A stretch of 64,000 bases of DNA from Bufo bufo (GCF_905171765.1 NC_053392.1:37394956-37458955); one strand, 5' to 3'; positions 41,775 to 51,935 are shown, counted from the stretch's first letter. The notes: a model not told the origin generated them from the letters alone. Made by a program: numbers and translations.

Positions 41775-42205
41775 GGGAACTTATGGGGGATATCTGTGGA
41801 GGGCACTTATGGGGGATATCTGTGGAGGGCACTTATGGGGGATATCTGTGGAGGGCACTTATGGGGGATATCTGTGGAGGGCACAGATATAGCATCTTAT
41901 GCTATATATGTGTCATCCACAGATATCCCCTATAAGTGCGTCATCCACAGATATCCCCCATAAGTGCGTCATCCACAGATATCCCCCATAAGTACGTCAT
42001 CCACAGATATCCCCCATAAGTGCGTCATCCACAGATATCCCCTATAAGTGCGTCATCCACAGATATCCCCCATAAGTGCGTCATCCACAGATATCCCCCA
42101 TAAGTACGTCATCCACAGATATCCCCCATAAGTGCGTCATCCACAGATATCCCCCATAAGTGCGTCATCCACAGATATCCCCCATAAGTGCGTCATCCAC
42201 ATTAC
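41775..42205. repeat. Two minisatellites of the same unit in opposite orientation
   Basis: Left array: about four 26-bp units 'cacttatgggggatatctg' + 'tggaggg' (41775-41885). Right array: about ten 28-bp units 'catccacagatatccccca' + 'taagtgcgt' (41915-42205). The core 'ccacagatatcccccataag' of the right array is the inverse of the left core. The spacer is about 30 bases (atagcatcttatgctatat, itself palindromic). Confidence 0.93.
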
Positions 42206-42319
42206 ATCCACATCTGCAGAAAAGTTTAATAAAAGTAAAAAATGATAAAGATAAAATGAAATAATAATCAAGATCCAAATAAAAGAAAGTACATATAAAA
42301 GTATTCAAAAACACACTCT

Positions 42320-42610
42320 GGGCTCATAACCACGAATGTAAGGGCGCCGTGCCTGTGCTGCGGACCGCAAATAGCGGTCCGCAATGCACGGACACAGACC
42401 ATGGGGCAGCTGCATGAAGATCGCGGACCCATTCACTTGAATGGGGTTCGCGATCCGCATCCGACTGCCCGCACCGCAAAAAAGTAGCGCATGCTGAAGT
42501 GAATGGGTCCTTGATGCGGGCTGCACACGGCCAGTGCACGTGTATTGCTGACCCGCCGTATGCGGCCTGCAATATGGCAACGGCGGGCACACGGTCATGT
42601 GCATAAGCCC
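42320..42610. mobile_element. MITE nested in the hAT (GGGCTCATAACCACG ends)
   Basis: Starts GGGCTCATAACCACGA and ends as the inverse of GGGCTTATGCACATGACCGT. Internal words 'gcggaccgcaaatagcgg', 'cccattcacttgaatggg' and 'cgcgatccgcatccg' are shared with the MITE at 43123-43455. No clear target duplication. Grouped with the Harbinger-like MITEs by end sequence. Confidence 0.65.
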
Positions 42611-43122
42611 AAATAGTCCTCACTGGTACTGTTGACGCAATATTTTAGGTTTTAAAAATGTGGCTCTCAAAAGAAATTTCAATTGTGGTTTTGGCGATAT
42701 TTGGCTCAGTTGACAAAAAAGTTTGCCCACCACTGACCTAGTCTACCGAATGCTAAAACTCTTGCACAAGTATTTGTCAACAACATCGTGAAACTACATG
42801 GCATTCCCTCTGATGTGTTGTCCGATAGAGTGACTCCGTTTGTTTCCAGATTCTGGAGAGCGTTCTGTACTCGTCTGGGTGTACAATTGTCCTTCTCTTC
42901 GGCTTTTCATACTCAGTCGAACGGACAGACGGAGCGCACTAATCAGAATCTGGAAACTTACTTGAGATGTTTTGTTTCAGATAATCAGGGAGAGTGGTCT
43001 TCATTTTTGTCGTTAGCTGAGTTTGCTATAAATAACCATAGACAGGAATCCACTGATAAGTTGCCATTTTTTGGGGCATATGGGTTCCATCCACAGTTTG
43101 GTACATTTTCTGGTGCTCATAA

Positions 43123-43455
43123 GGCTACATGCACACGACCGTATGTGTTTTGTGGTCCGCAAATTGCGGATCCGCAAAAAAAACTGATGACTTTCCGTAA
43201 GGTATCCGTTTTTTGGGCGGATCCGTTTTTTTGGCGGATCCATTGTAAAAATGCCTATCCTTGTCCGCAAACTAGAAAAAAATAGGACATGCACAATTTT
43301 TTTTGCGTAGCAACGGAACGGACATACTGATGCGGACAGCACACGGTGTGCTGTCCGCGTATTTTGCGGACCCATTGAAATGAATGGGTCCGCATCCTAT
43401 CCGCAAAAAAAATGGAACGGACACGGAAACAAAATATGGTCGTGTGCATGAGGCC
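43123..43455. mobile_element. MITE in gypsy B integrase (GGCTACATGCACACGACCGT ends)
   Basis: Starts GGCTACATGCACACGACCGT and ends as the inverse of GGCCTCATGCACACGACC. Flanks are taa (43120-43122) and tta (43456-43458). Removing the element joins SGAH to YSGIPEEE of the host integrase, fixing the boundaries to within a codon. The interior has 'ggtccgcaaattgcggatcc' and 'tgaaatgaatgggtccgca' words. No coding capacity. Confidence 0.83.
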
Positions 43456-43852
43456 TTATTCTGGCATTCCTGAGGAGGAACGATCTTCTTCTTCTTTGTC
43501 TTCTATTTGGCGGAAAATCCAAAATAACCTGGAAAAGATGGGCAACAGGTATAAGCAAGCGGCTGACAGGAAACGTATGAGTGGTCCGGACCTGAGAGTG
43601 GGTGATTCTGTGTGGCTGTCTACAAGAAACATTAAACTTAATGTACCTTCTTGGAAGTTGGGACCAAGATTTATTGGTCCATATAAGATCACTGCCATTG
43701 TTAACCCTGTAGCCTTCCGTCTTGAACTTCCTCAGGCATTAAAAATCCATAACGTTTTTCATAAATCGTTGTTAAAGAAATGTGTTGAACCTGTTGAGCC
43801 GTCCTCCTTGCCTCCCGCTCCTGTAATGGTGGACGGCAATTTATAATTTCAG

Positions 43853-44050
43853 ATCAGTAGGATTGTGGACTCCCGAGTTCTCCGGAGATCCCTCCAGTAT
43901 CTCATTAATTGGAGAGAGTACGGACCAGAGGGGAGGATGTGGGTTCCAGCGACCGATGTTAATGCTAGTTCTCTGGTGAAAGCATTCCACAAAGCTCATC
44001 CTGATAAGGTCGGTCCTGGGTGCCCGGAGGTCACCCGTAGAAGGGGGGGG
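43853..44050 (+). pseudogene. Gypsy B C-terminal chromodomain
   Basis: After one TAA at 43844-43846 the frame continues FQISRIVDSRVLRRSLQYLI, NWREYGPEGRMWVPATDVNA and LVKAFHKAHPDKVGP. This is chromodomain wording (..L.YL..W..YGPE...W.....), found at the integrase C-terminus of chromoviruses, where it guides insertion to chromatin. The domain is about 60 residues and its aromatic positions look kept. A G-rich tract follows before the 3' LTR. Confidence 0.85.
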
Positions 44051-44057
44051 GGGGTAC

Positions 44058-44656
44058 TGTCACACCGGTGACAGGTTTTAGAAGGTCTGACAGATTATCT
44101 GCACATTAGTGATCTGACAGCCTCTTTTGGTTTTGGTTTCACTTGGTCTGTGTGTTGCTTGTATGTCCACACCTCCTGTTCAGGAGTGGATCATGTGACC
44201 TTTACCTCCCCCTATTTAGTCTGACTTTACCCATCACTCCTTGCTCTGGAGAGCTTCATTTGGTTTTTGGAAGAGCTGAAGTGTGGTTCTAGTTGAAGTT
44301 CTGTTCATTCATCATCCATCAGCCTCAGAAGTTAAGTGTTCCGTTTGTTGTGTTTTGTATTCCCCCCACCTTTGTTGTTTACTAGGCCTCAGCGAGACGC
44401 TGGTTCCTTCACCAGGGAAGGAGCGGGTAGTCTCTGCCCTGTCATTACCATTAGGGCATTCGAGGGCCACCAGGGTTTTCTAGATTCCTGTGTATTGGCA
44501 TATCTACCATCGAGAGGTGCCCATACGGATAGGAGTTAGGGCCAGGAACAGGGTTTTATAGGTGGTGACCCTTTTCCTTTCCTAGCGGTGAGGTCTAGTG
44601 TCTTTTCCCTTCCTTCTTGTTGTCTTTTGGTGTTCTCCCCTACTACATCCGTGACA
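44058..44656 (+). repeat. 3' LTR of gypsy B (599 bp)
   Basis: Starts TGTCACACCGGTGACAGG and ends CTACATCCGTGACA. It contains the ~160-bp segment (about 44287-44446) absent from the 5' LTR. It is the better reference for the LTR of this family. Confidence 0.93.
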
Positions 44657-45590
44657 GTTGCATTCAGAAAATTATTTTCCGAAGTCTGCATGATTATCAT
44701 GGTCATCTGGGACCTGAGAAGACTTATGGCCTAATACAAGACCGATTCTACTGGCCCAAAATTAGAGATTCTGTGACTCGCCTGTGTAAGTGCTGTTGCA
44801 GATGTTTGCAGAGAAAGACTATCCCTGTTCGAGCAGCCTTTATGGGACACCTGAAGAGTTCGGGACCTATGGATCTTGTCTGCATAGACTTCCTCTGTAT
44901 TGACAACGATTCCAGAGGATTTGTAAATGTATTGGTGGTGACTGACCACTTTACACGATATGCTGAAGCCTTCCCGACTAAGGATCAAAAAGCAGTTACC
45001 GTTGCAAGAGTGCTTTGGGAAAAGTATTTCATCCATTTTGGCCTACCACATCGGTTGCTTTCTGATCAAGCCGGGATTTTGAGAGTAACCTGATCAAAGA
45101 GTTGCTGCAGTTGTTGAACATCCGCAAAAGACGGACGACGCCTTACCATCCAGAGGGAGATGCCCTTCCTAAAAGATTTAACAGAACTTTGCTTGATATG
45201 CTTGGTACTTTACGAATTGACGATAAGCATTCCTGGAGTCGAAAAGTGGAAGCTATGGTGCATTCCTGTAATAGTACAAGGCATGAGAGCACAGGATATT
45301 CACCATATTTTCTGATGTTTGGAAGAGAGCCTAGGCTACGTATTGACATCTTGTTGGGGGTCCCCACCGATGGTACCAGTCATCATAATCATTACCAATA
45401 TGTGGCACGTTTGAAAGAAATTCTTAAGAGTGCTTATCAGCTGGCTAAGGAGAATGCAGCCAAAGTGAATGAAGGAAATAAAAGGAGATTTGATCTTCGG
45501 GTAAGATACCAAGAACTGAGCCCTGGTGACCATGTTCTGCTATGGAATTTGGGAGCATCTGCAAAACATAAGCTGGCCGATAGATGAAAG
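44657..45590 (+). pseudogene. Gypsy A integrase (continuation)
   Basis: From about 44662: CIQKIIFRSLHDYHGHLGPE with the zinc-binding His pair, LCKCCCRCLQRK (C-x2-C region), MDLVCIDFLCIDNDSRGFVN (first Asp), FGLPHRLLSDQAG (second Asp), then after a frame change at about 45085, RRTTPYHPEGDALPKRFNRT where the catalytic Glu would be expected in the PEG/E context. The last recognisable part is LSPGDHVLLWNLG (about 45520-45550); a stop at 45587 and loss of similarity follow. Confidence 0.85.
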
Positions 45591-46280
45591 ATATAATAAA
45601 CAAACAAAAAGGAGTCGGGTGAACAGGGATGTAGGATGTCAAAGGAGGGAATAGGATATGAGGCGCCAATGGATATTTGCAATGAATGGTAATGAAAGGT
45701 CTAGATGTGATGACTCAAAGGGAATAAGGCAGCTCCCCAAACTATGAAAATCAGTGCACATCAGTCAACTGCTGGAATGATAAGAGATAAGAAAGAAAGG
45801 CGGTTATACAGTGCTGTTCCAGGTATATCCTGGGAGCACAGTAGGGGTGCCAGTGGGCCAGAGAGCCAGACACCAGTCTGCAGTATTCAATTATCGTCCA
45901 ATGCCAGAGTGGTGAACATAATTAACTCTTAATAGAGTAGTGAGGTAAAAGTGTACCAGGAAGTAAATAAAAAGTCTCTAAGTGACAAACAAATAGACAG
46001 TATAAATTAGTAATTGTAGTATAAAATCATATATAAAAATCCATTATAGGATAGATGGATTGTATTTAAATATACTCAACTTGGTGTATATCAACAAATC
46101 TCAGTGTATCACCTTTATGAGCATAAAATAAGCACTGGTAAAGGACTTACTTTACCGGGGAGGGAAGTATAGGATAAGCATATAACACCTATACTTGTAC
46201 CTCCCCCGCCGAGATCGCCTTGTAATGGTGTATGTGACTTCTATGTCCCCCAAAGGATGACACCAGGGCTCCAAGTTCCA
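45591..46280. other. Unclassified, no gene recognised
   Basis: AT-rich sequence between the broken gypsy A and the 51-bp minisatellite. No open frame with family motifs, no terminal repeats found. 'tttaccggggagggaagta' near 46152 and 'acttgtacctcccccgccg' near 46193 form an imperfect inverted pair. This could be another retroelement tail; undecided. Confidence 0.35.
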
Positions 46281-46817
46281 AAGCAGAGACTCTAAACGCT
46301 GTAATTGTGCCACTCTGTGGTCTCCTCATGCTGCTGTCACCTTCACACTCTGTAATTGTGCCACTCTATGGTCTCCTCATGCTGCTTCCACATCCAAACT
46401 CTGTCATTGTGCCACTCTGCGGCCTCCTGATGCTTCCGCCACCTCCAGATTCTATCATTGTGCCGCTCTGTGGTCTCCTCATGCTGCTGACACCTGCAGA
46501 CTCTGTCATTGTGCCACTCTATGGTCTTCTCCTCCTACTGCCACCTCCAGACTATGTCATTGTGCCACTCTGTGGTCTCCTCATGCTGCTCCCACTTTCA
46601 GACTCTGTCATTGCACCTCTCTGTGGTCTCCTCATGCTGCTGACACCTCCAAACTCTGTCATTATGCCGCTTTGTGGTCTCCTCATGCTGCTGACACCCC
46701 CAAAGTCTGTCATTATGCCGCTCTGTGGTCTCTTCATGCTGCTGCCACATCCACACTCCGTCATTGTGCTGCTCTGCGGCCTCCTGATGCTGCCGCTCCC
46801 TCTAGACTCTATCATTG
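46281..46817. repeat. Minisatellite with 51-bp units (~10 copies), split by an ERV-like element
   Basis: Units of 51 bases: 'ctctgtcattgtgccactc' + 'tgtggtctcctcatgctgct' + 'gccacctccaga'. Because 51 is a multiple of three the plus frame stays open for 175 codons (46307-46834) with a 17-residue period, VPLCGLLMLL..; it is not evidence for a gene. The array resumes at 51884-51935 after the inserted element. Confidence 0.93.
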
Positions 46818-47458
46818 TGATAAAGCAGCCCTAAATTAGAGCATTTGAGATGCACTCTAATGCTCCAAATCAATGTACCCCCCCCCAGGGGTTAATATCC
46901 ACGCGAGGCTGAGAGACTAGACGCTGACACATAGATGGTCAATGCAATCTCTCACTTTTATTACATGGGGTAAGCGTATATACATCTTCAGAAGAGGGCA
47001 GTCCTCACTGAGGCTTAAACATTGTTTCATTGGTCAAAAAGGAAGAAGAGATAAGAGAGAGGAGATAACACCCTGGCATCTGCGCACTGGGCCCTACTCT
47101 GGAATGTGAACTAATGTAAACATCTGGTTACCATCGCCATTTTGTAATGGCTTCTATTCTAACAATAATACTGCATACGTCATATGTGACACTTCAAAGA
47201 GGTGCTTCTCTATAGGCAGTAAATAATATATACATATCATCGAGCCATATAATTGGCTTATGCACTCCTTCACACTCTATATACCCCCCTTGTTTGGACA
47301 CCTGTACAAGGATGAGAAATCAGACACTTCTCACAGCAAAGCTCTTTGCTCCAGTCTTGAGACAAAGAGGGGGGTGGAAGGAACTTGAAAAAGAAAAAGT
47401 TAACTCATTACAGTCCTAGAGATACAAAATATAGAATAAAATTCAAACATCTTTAACT
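46818..47458 (-). repeat. 3' LTR of the ERV-like element
   Basis: About 641 bases, nearly identical to 51239-51883. On the minus strand a purine tract, aaggggggac (about 47461-47470), lies directly before it, the expected polypurine primer. Its first base differs from the other LTR (ag instead of tg at the 5' end). Confidence 0.9.
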
Positions 47459-47759
47459 GTCCCCCCTTGAATTTCATTCTCTCCCTAAACCTAAACATCT
47501 GTCCAAATGCTCCGACATCCTCTTCACCAGCTTCCACGACAAGCCATACCTAGCGAACAGCCTCCCGTGACACTGGATTTGAGCACGGGGAAGTCAGATG
47601 ATCTTTCCCTAACTGGCGTTGACATTATATGGGGGGACTGGAGGTCATCAATGCTCCTGATTTTCTGGATCGATGTTTTCATACAATATTTCCATATTAT
47701 TTTGAGTCATGATCAACAGTCACACAAGGGAAAACACTTCCTTGAAATCAATCCAATTA

Positions 47760-49030
47760 TGCTTTTCTTTGAGCTTCACTGTGCTTGTGGTCAACAACAC
47801 TCGGAATGGACCATCAAACCAGGGTTTTAGGACTTTTCTAGCATGTCTTTTTCTACCACCCAATCTCCAGACACAAGTGGGTGGGTTCCTGGTACTTTAT
47901 CAAAACCTGGAAGTGAAGCAAAAACTCGAAAATGTACTTTAGTCAAATGCTTGTACAAAACTGATCACATAATCTGCCAGACAACCATGTTGCATCTGAA
48001 GCTGCTGTGGGAAAATCCAGAGGCAACAGGGTGGCTGGGTCCAAAGTATTACACCTTTGGAGAGCAACATTGTCAGGCAACAAAATGGAACACTGCATTC
48101 TCAAATAACGGGCAACAAAACAATAATTTGGATTGTACGTTCATCAGGATAGATGTAATATCACCATCACTTTGTGGTTTAGAACTATCTCAGAGCTTTC
48201 ATCAAGCATAGCTAGTACAACTACTACAGCTCTGATGCAGAAAGGGGCACCTCTGGCCACAGGATCAAGTCTAACTGAATAATATGCTACGGGGCGTTAT
48301 TGCTGGCCATGCAGTTGGATGAGGACAGCTGAGTCATGGCCACTCACTTCATAACAATACAATCTAAATGTAATAATCTTATAGGCCCAGTGTGGGGGAA
48401 CAAAAAAATTGCCAGTTCTAGGCATAAAAAGCATCTACCACCTCATCTGTGAGGCGGTAGGGACTAAAGGACAAATCAATCACAGTGGAGTGAGTGGCGG
48501 TAATGGGAACCTGAGGTGTGTGTATTGGGCACGATGTGGGTGTTAGAAACTGTGGCTTCATTAACTGCATGTAGGTCATGTACCATCCAATGGTGAGTGG
48601 TTTTGCTTTTCTCAGCTTCTGGGAGTACTGATACAAACATGGACCAGGGAATTTTATCACTAAGGGCCAACAAACAAAGTTCCTGGTCATTGAGGGCACC
48701 TGTAAGCTTCACAGTGCCGTCCTCCTGATATGAGATACTAGCATGTACTTTTGCAAGCAAATCTGCACCCAGGAGGCAACAAGGTGCGTTACCACTGACC
48801 AGCAAACGGGCAAGCGCATCTTGGTTAGGGGCAAATCTAATATGGATGGTTTCTGTTGAAAAGGAAGCGTACTACTTTCCCATCCACTTCTACCCAAAGA
48901 CTGGTGTCCTTGGAGAGTAAATCAGGGGAGGCCATGTTTGCTGTGCACAACTGTCTTGGCTGCTCCAGTATCAATCAAAAACGGGACTACTTCTTTATCA
49001 CCCAGAGTGAGGGATATCATTGGGCCAGAC
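47760..49030 (-). pseudogene. ERV-like pol remnants: protease, part of RT, integrase C-terminus
   Basis: On the minus strand: a protease active site Asp-Thr-Gly-Ala at about 48972-48958, and a protease end with LLGADLL (about 48769). Next is an RT start containing a WMVHDLHAVNEAT-type segment (about 48590-48550) and a VPNTHT segment. RT fingers-to-thumb, RNase H and the integrase core were not found. About 500 bases on, an integrase C-terminal piece has Gly-Asp-Trp-Val at about 47868-47857 and a GPFRVLLTT segment near 47811-47785, gammaretrovirus-like. Stops and frame changes are frequent. Description only; it is defective. Confidence 0.75.
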
Positions 49031-51216
49031 TGAATCTGCTAAAAATGTTTAAAAGTAGAGCCGATACTGGATTTTCTGTTTCCTAATCTTGATCTAACTC
49101 CCCCTTACCTGTCTTTGTGTTCTCCTTATGATAAAAAAACATGGGTGTCTGTGGGGACGGACAGTGATCCGAGCATGGTCAACATAGAATACAATCCTCT
49201 CGTGTGGTGTGGACGAGGAGTACCACACACAGCACAACACTCTGTCTTCTGGGATCTGGGTCCCACAGACTCTGCAGGCCCATCATAGGGTGGCAGACTT
49301 ACTTTTTCCTCACTTCAATGAGGCGTTTGACATCAGGGCTGAAGCAATGCCAAAGGAACACTACCTATGGTTGGCACCACTGAACCACCCAATGCTGCTT
49401 GATGTTACTCTGCATTTTGGCTTACAGAAGTATCCAACTTTCCCTATCGCGGAATTAATAGACTGGAAAACAAAACAGGACTTCTCATCTTCCATGGGAG
49501 TGTCTTATAACTAGGGGATGGTCACAAGGGCTGTCGTTGTCTGTAACGTCCACCCCTATCCTCCTCCCTCTGCTCTGAGTCATCTAAGTCCACCCCTTTC
49601 AGTCGGACGCTGTGGTCCTCCTGTCCGTCAGTAATGTGCCAGCTGTCCATTAGAACAGAGCTCTGATGTTTAGCACAACACTTAACATGTAACACGTAAC
49701 TTCAAACATTGAAACAAACAGATCTGACAATACAGACATGAACACACAAAGGGCCCATAAGAAACTTTTCATTGACTTCAATTAAAAAAAATGTACAGCT
49801 CAATCAACACTGTTGGCACAAATAAAAAAAAAAAAAATCTTCTAAGGAAAATAAAATTCTCAATGCGCATATTATTTAAAAAACAAATACCGTACTCCAT
49901 ACGCATTCATATTTTCATGTACTCATTTTCACAAACAGCTCATAACCACGCTCTCATACATAAAATATGAATTGCATTCACAGCTCTGCTAAAAACATCC
50001 ATCAGTCTTCACACATATTCGCCTCAACTACAACTCAAAGCCACACCCATTCACATTCCACTGAATCATTTATGTCTTCCAACCCAGCCACACTGTTTTC
50101 ATCCCAAAACTTGCAGCACAGACAAACACAGCTTTCCTGGCAACAGATAGCCACACCACACCCAGAATTGCTGATGGTCTGTCGCTGTAAGACAATATAC
50201 ATGTTATAATCATACAGTCATTTTGTTAAAGGGCTTCTGTCACCCCACTAAAGTCATTATTTTTTTTTGGGCTAGTTAAATTACTTATCCTGCGATATAT
50301 GAAAATATAATGGTGTTACTTACTTTGATTCAGCAGTTTCTTCTAAAAACAAACTTTTATAATATGTAAATTAGGTCTCTACCAGCACTCCCTCAGTGCG
50401 CCTGCGCCGATGACGTCTTCTATTTCGGTGATGTCATCGGCGCAGGCGCACTGAGGGAGTTCTGAGGAGGCGAGCCTCCTCATCTCAGAGCGCCTGCGCA
50501 GAATGAACACAGGCGCGCGATTTTTAAAATGCCGACAGGGCTGGCCGGAGGAGGAGATCCCGGCTGGCCCTGTCAATCAACGCGACGAGGGGGCGGTTTT
50601 CTGCAGCTGCTACCAGCAAGTAGCCGCCCTACTTGCTGGTAGAGACCTAATTTACATATTATAAAAGTTCGTTTTTAGAAGAAACTGCTGAATCAAAGTA
50701 AGTAACACCATTATATTTTCATATATCGCAGGATAAGTAATTTAACTAGCCCAAAAAAAAAATATGACTTTAGTGGGGTGACAGAAGCCCTTTAAAAGCT
50801 GGATTCCCACAGTACACTGGAGTTTACTTTGTCCCACACCTCGGTGCTACAGCGCCCCCTTCCAAACCAGGAGGTTACTGTCCCCTCCCTTTGTCTGTGG
50901 TTTTACCGTCTGTGCTCAACTCACTCCTCACATAAATCACAGACACACACAAAACATATACACACCAGAGTGATCTATAATTTCAGACTATTGGTTCTAT
51001 AGACTCCAAGCTTTCAGCATTACAGCCGACTACTATACTTACATCGGTACCACCTCACAGCAGACTGAGCTATCTGAGCATGACAAAGTAAATAGCAGAA
51101 AGGCAGATGAGATAAAAAGTTTTCTCACCTTTCTTTGAGGTTGCAGTCCTCTCCCCTCTGCCGTTCGTCAAGCTCAGGGGCCCGTCTTGTCAGCTGTTGG
51201 ATGCTACTTTCGCTCA
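49031..51216 (-). other. ERV-like internal region at the gag position, no domain recognised
   Basis: About 1.6 kb of host element sequence plus a MITE at 50230-50791. No continuous minus frame, capsid motif or zinc knuckle could be recognised. A basic, Glu/Arg-rich stretch lies near 49640-49530 on the minus strand. The plus-strand frame 49209-49514 shows no family motif. Confidence 0.4.
50230..50791. mobile_element. TTAA-flanked foldback MITE (562 bp)
   Basis: Starts AGGGCTTCTGTCACCCC and ends as its inverse, with TTAA on both sides (50226-50229 and 50792-50795). The arms are inverted copies through 'gattcagcagtttcttct' and 'ataatatgtaaattaggtct'. The core has 'cgcctgcgccgatgacgtc' with its inverse directly after it. 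It sits in the 5' internal region of the ERV-like element, so it is younger. Confidence 0.93.
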
Positions 51217-51236
51217 GAGTCCCTTCGTGGTCGCCA
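51217..51236 (-). promoter_or_regulatory. Primer-binding site, tRNA-Arg type
   Basis: Two bases inside the 5' LTR. The plus strand reads gagtcccttcgtggtcgcca, which as RNA matches the 3' end of vertebrate tRNA-Arg(UCG) including the added CCA, from my memory of that tRNA. The retroelement RNA would carry the complement TGGCGACCACGAAGGGACTC. Confidence 0.8.
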
Positions 51237-51238
51237 TT

Positions 51239-51883
51239 TGATAAAGAAGCTCTAAGATTTGAGATGCACTCTGGTGCTCCAAATCAATGTACCCACCCAG
51301 GGGTTAATATCCACGCGTGGCTGAGAGACTAGACGCTGACACATAGAGGGTCAATGCAATCTCTCACTTTTATTACATGGGGTAAGCGTATATACATCTT
51401 CAGAAGAGGGCAGTCCTCACTGAGGCTTAAACATTGTTTCATTGGTCAAAAAGGAAGAAGAGATAAGAGAGAGAAGATAACACCCTGGCATCTGCGCACT
51501 GCGCCCTACTCTGGAATGTGAACTAATGTAAACATCTGGTTACCATCGCCATTTTGTAATGGCTTCTATTCTAACAATAATACTGCATACGTCATATGTG
51601 ACACTTCAAAGAGGTGCTTCTCTATAGGCAGTGAATAATATATACATATCATCGAGCCATATAATTGGCTTATGCACTCCTTCACACTCTATATACCTCC
51701 CTTGCTGGGACACCTGTACAAGGATGAGAAATTAGACACTTCTCACAGCAAAGCTCTTTGCCCCCCCTCTCTTCTCCAGTCTTGAGACAAAGAGGGGGGT
51801 GGGAGGAACTTGAAAAATAAAAAGTTAACTCATTACAGTCCTAGAGATACAAAATATAGAATAAAATTCACACATCTTTAACA
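51239..51883 (-). repeat. 5' LTR of the ERV-like element
   Basis: About 645 bases, minus strand TGTTAAAGATG.. to ..CTTCTTTATCA. Differences from the other LTR are few. A 'ccccccctctcttctccag' segment near 51763 adds bases absent from the 3' LTR. Confidence 0.9.
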
Positions 51884-51935
51884 ATTGTGCCGCTCTGTGA
51901 TCTCCTCATGCTCTTCCCACCCTCCCCAATTCATG
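51884..51935. repeat. Continuation of the 51-bp minisatellite
   Basis: Begins with the duplicated attg and reads 'attgtgccgctctgtgatct' + 'cctcatgctcttcccacc', one more unit of the array cut at 46817. Confidence 0.85.

Larger units (their letters stand above)
41321..42735. mobile_element. Non-autonomous hAT (1415 bp) with 8-bp TSD
   Basis: Starts CAGTGGTCGGCAAAGTGCGG and ends GTTTGCCCACCACTG. Octamers acctagtc lie at 41313-41320 and 42736-42743. 'gcggctcttttgatccttg' and 'tggctctcaaaag' near the ends are typical of Charlie-like hAT MITEs. Inside are GC-rich unique sequence, two facing minisatellites (41775-42205) and a nested MITE (42320-42610). It lies within gypsy B integrase, and the host frame confirms the boundaries. 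Confidence 0.93.
40643..43846 (+). pseudogene. Gypsy B integrase, in three exon-like pieces
   Basis: Pieces 40777-41320, 42744-43119 and 43456-43846 become continuous when the two DNA insertions are removed (..FIALPS then LPNAK; ..FSGAH then YSGIPEEE). The zinc-binding part has HHCTVLAGHPG and CGTCARAK. The catalytic core has WTHFSMDFITDFL (first Asp), SDRVTPFVSRFW (second Asp) and SNGQTERTNQNLETYLRCF (Glu). The C-terminal part has GDSVWLSTRNIKL and LGPRFIGPYKI. A frame change in the G7 run near 40733 and a 102-bp in-frame duplication (41077-41280) are the main defects. Confidence 0.9.
37172..44656 (+). mobile_element. Gypsy element B: chromovirus with both LTRs and 5-bp TSD
   Basis: LTRs start TGTCACACCGGTGACAGG and end CTACATCCGTGACA. 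The 5-bp target duplication gttgc is at 37167-37171 and 44657-44661. Inside are Gag, protease, RT, RNase H, integrase and a C-terminal chromodomain, the arrangement of vertebrate chromoviruses (Sushi-like). Three DNA elements inserted later: 38895-39259, 41321-42735 and 43123-43455. At least three in-frame stops and two frame changes are present. A G-rich polypurine run (about 44038-44054) precedes the 3' LTR. Confidence 0.93.
33597..45590 (+). mobile_element. Gypsy element A (Ty3/gypsy), split by gypsy B; 3' end missing
   Basis: Order Gag, zinc knuckle, protease, reverse transcriptase, RNase H, integrase gives the Ty3/gypsy layout. Integrase is cut at 37166 by gypsy B and resumes at 44657 with the duplicated gttgc. 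Similarity ends at about 45590 with the integrase C-terminal region, and no 3' LTR follows. Many stops and frame changes make it older than gypsy B. Confidence 0.88.
46818..51883 (-). mobile_element. ERV-like LTR retroelement on the minus strand, internally deleted
   Basis: Two direct repeats of about 641 and 645 bases (46818-47458 and 51239-51883) begin and end TG..CA on the minus strand. They are flanked by a 4-bp duplication attg (46814-46817 and 51884-51887) in a minisatellite whose undisturbed unit reads tcattgtgcc. Internal parts in minus order: primer site (51217-51236), a gag-position region, protease, part of RT, a deletion, and an integrase C-terminal fragment. An env was not recognised. 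The 4-bp duplication and pol wording fit a gamma- or epsilon-like class I element; this is an old, defective copy. Confidence 0.88.

Noticed and set aside
41915..42205. 28-bp direct repeats as a CRISPR array
   Set aside because: There are no spacers: the 28-bp unit is simply tandem, and it has an inverted sister array next to it inside a hAT MITE.
46307..46834. 175-codon plus-strand frame with VPLCGLLMLL-type repeats resembling a membrane protein
   Set aside because: It is a 51-bp minisatellite read in frame; hydrophobic periodicity follows from the unit, and no start context, domain or conservation supports a gene.
49209..49514. Plus-strand 101-codon frame inside the ERV-like element
   Set aside because: It is antisense to the element and shows no family motif; probably a shadow frame of degraded gag sequence.
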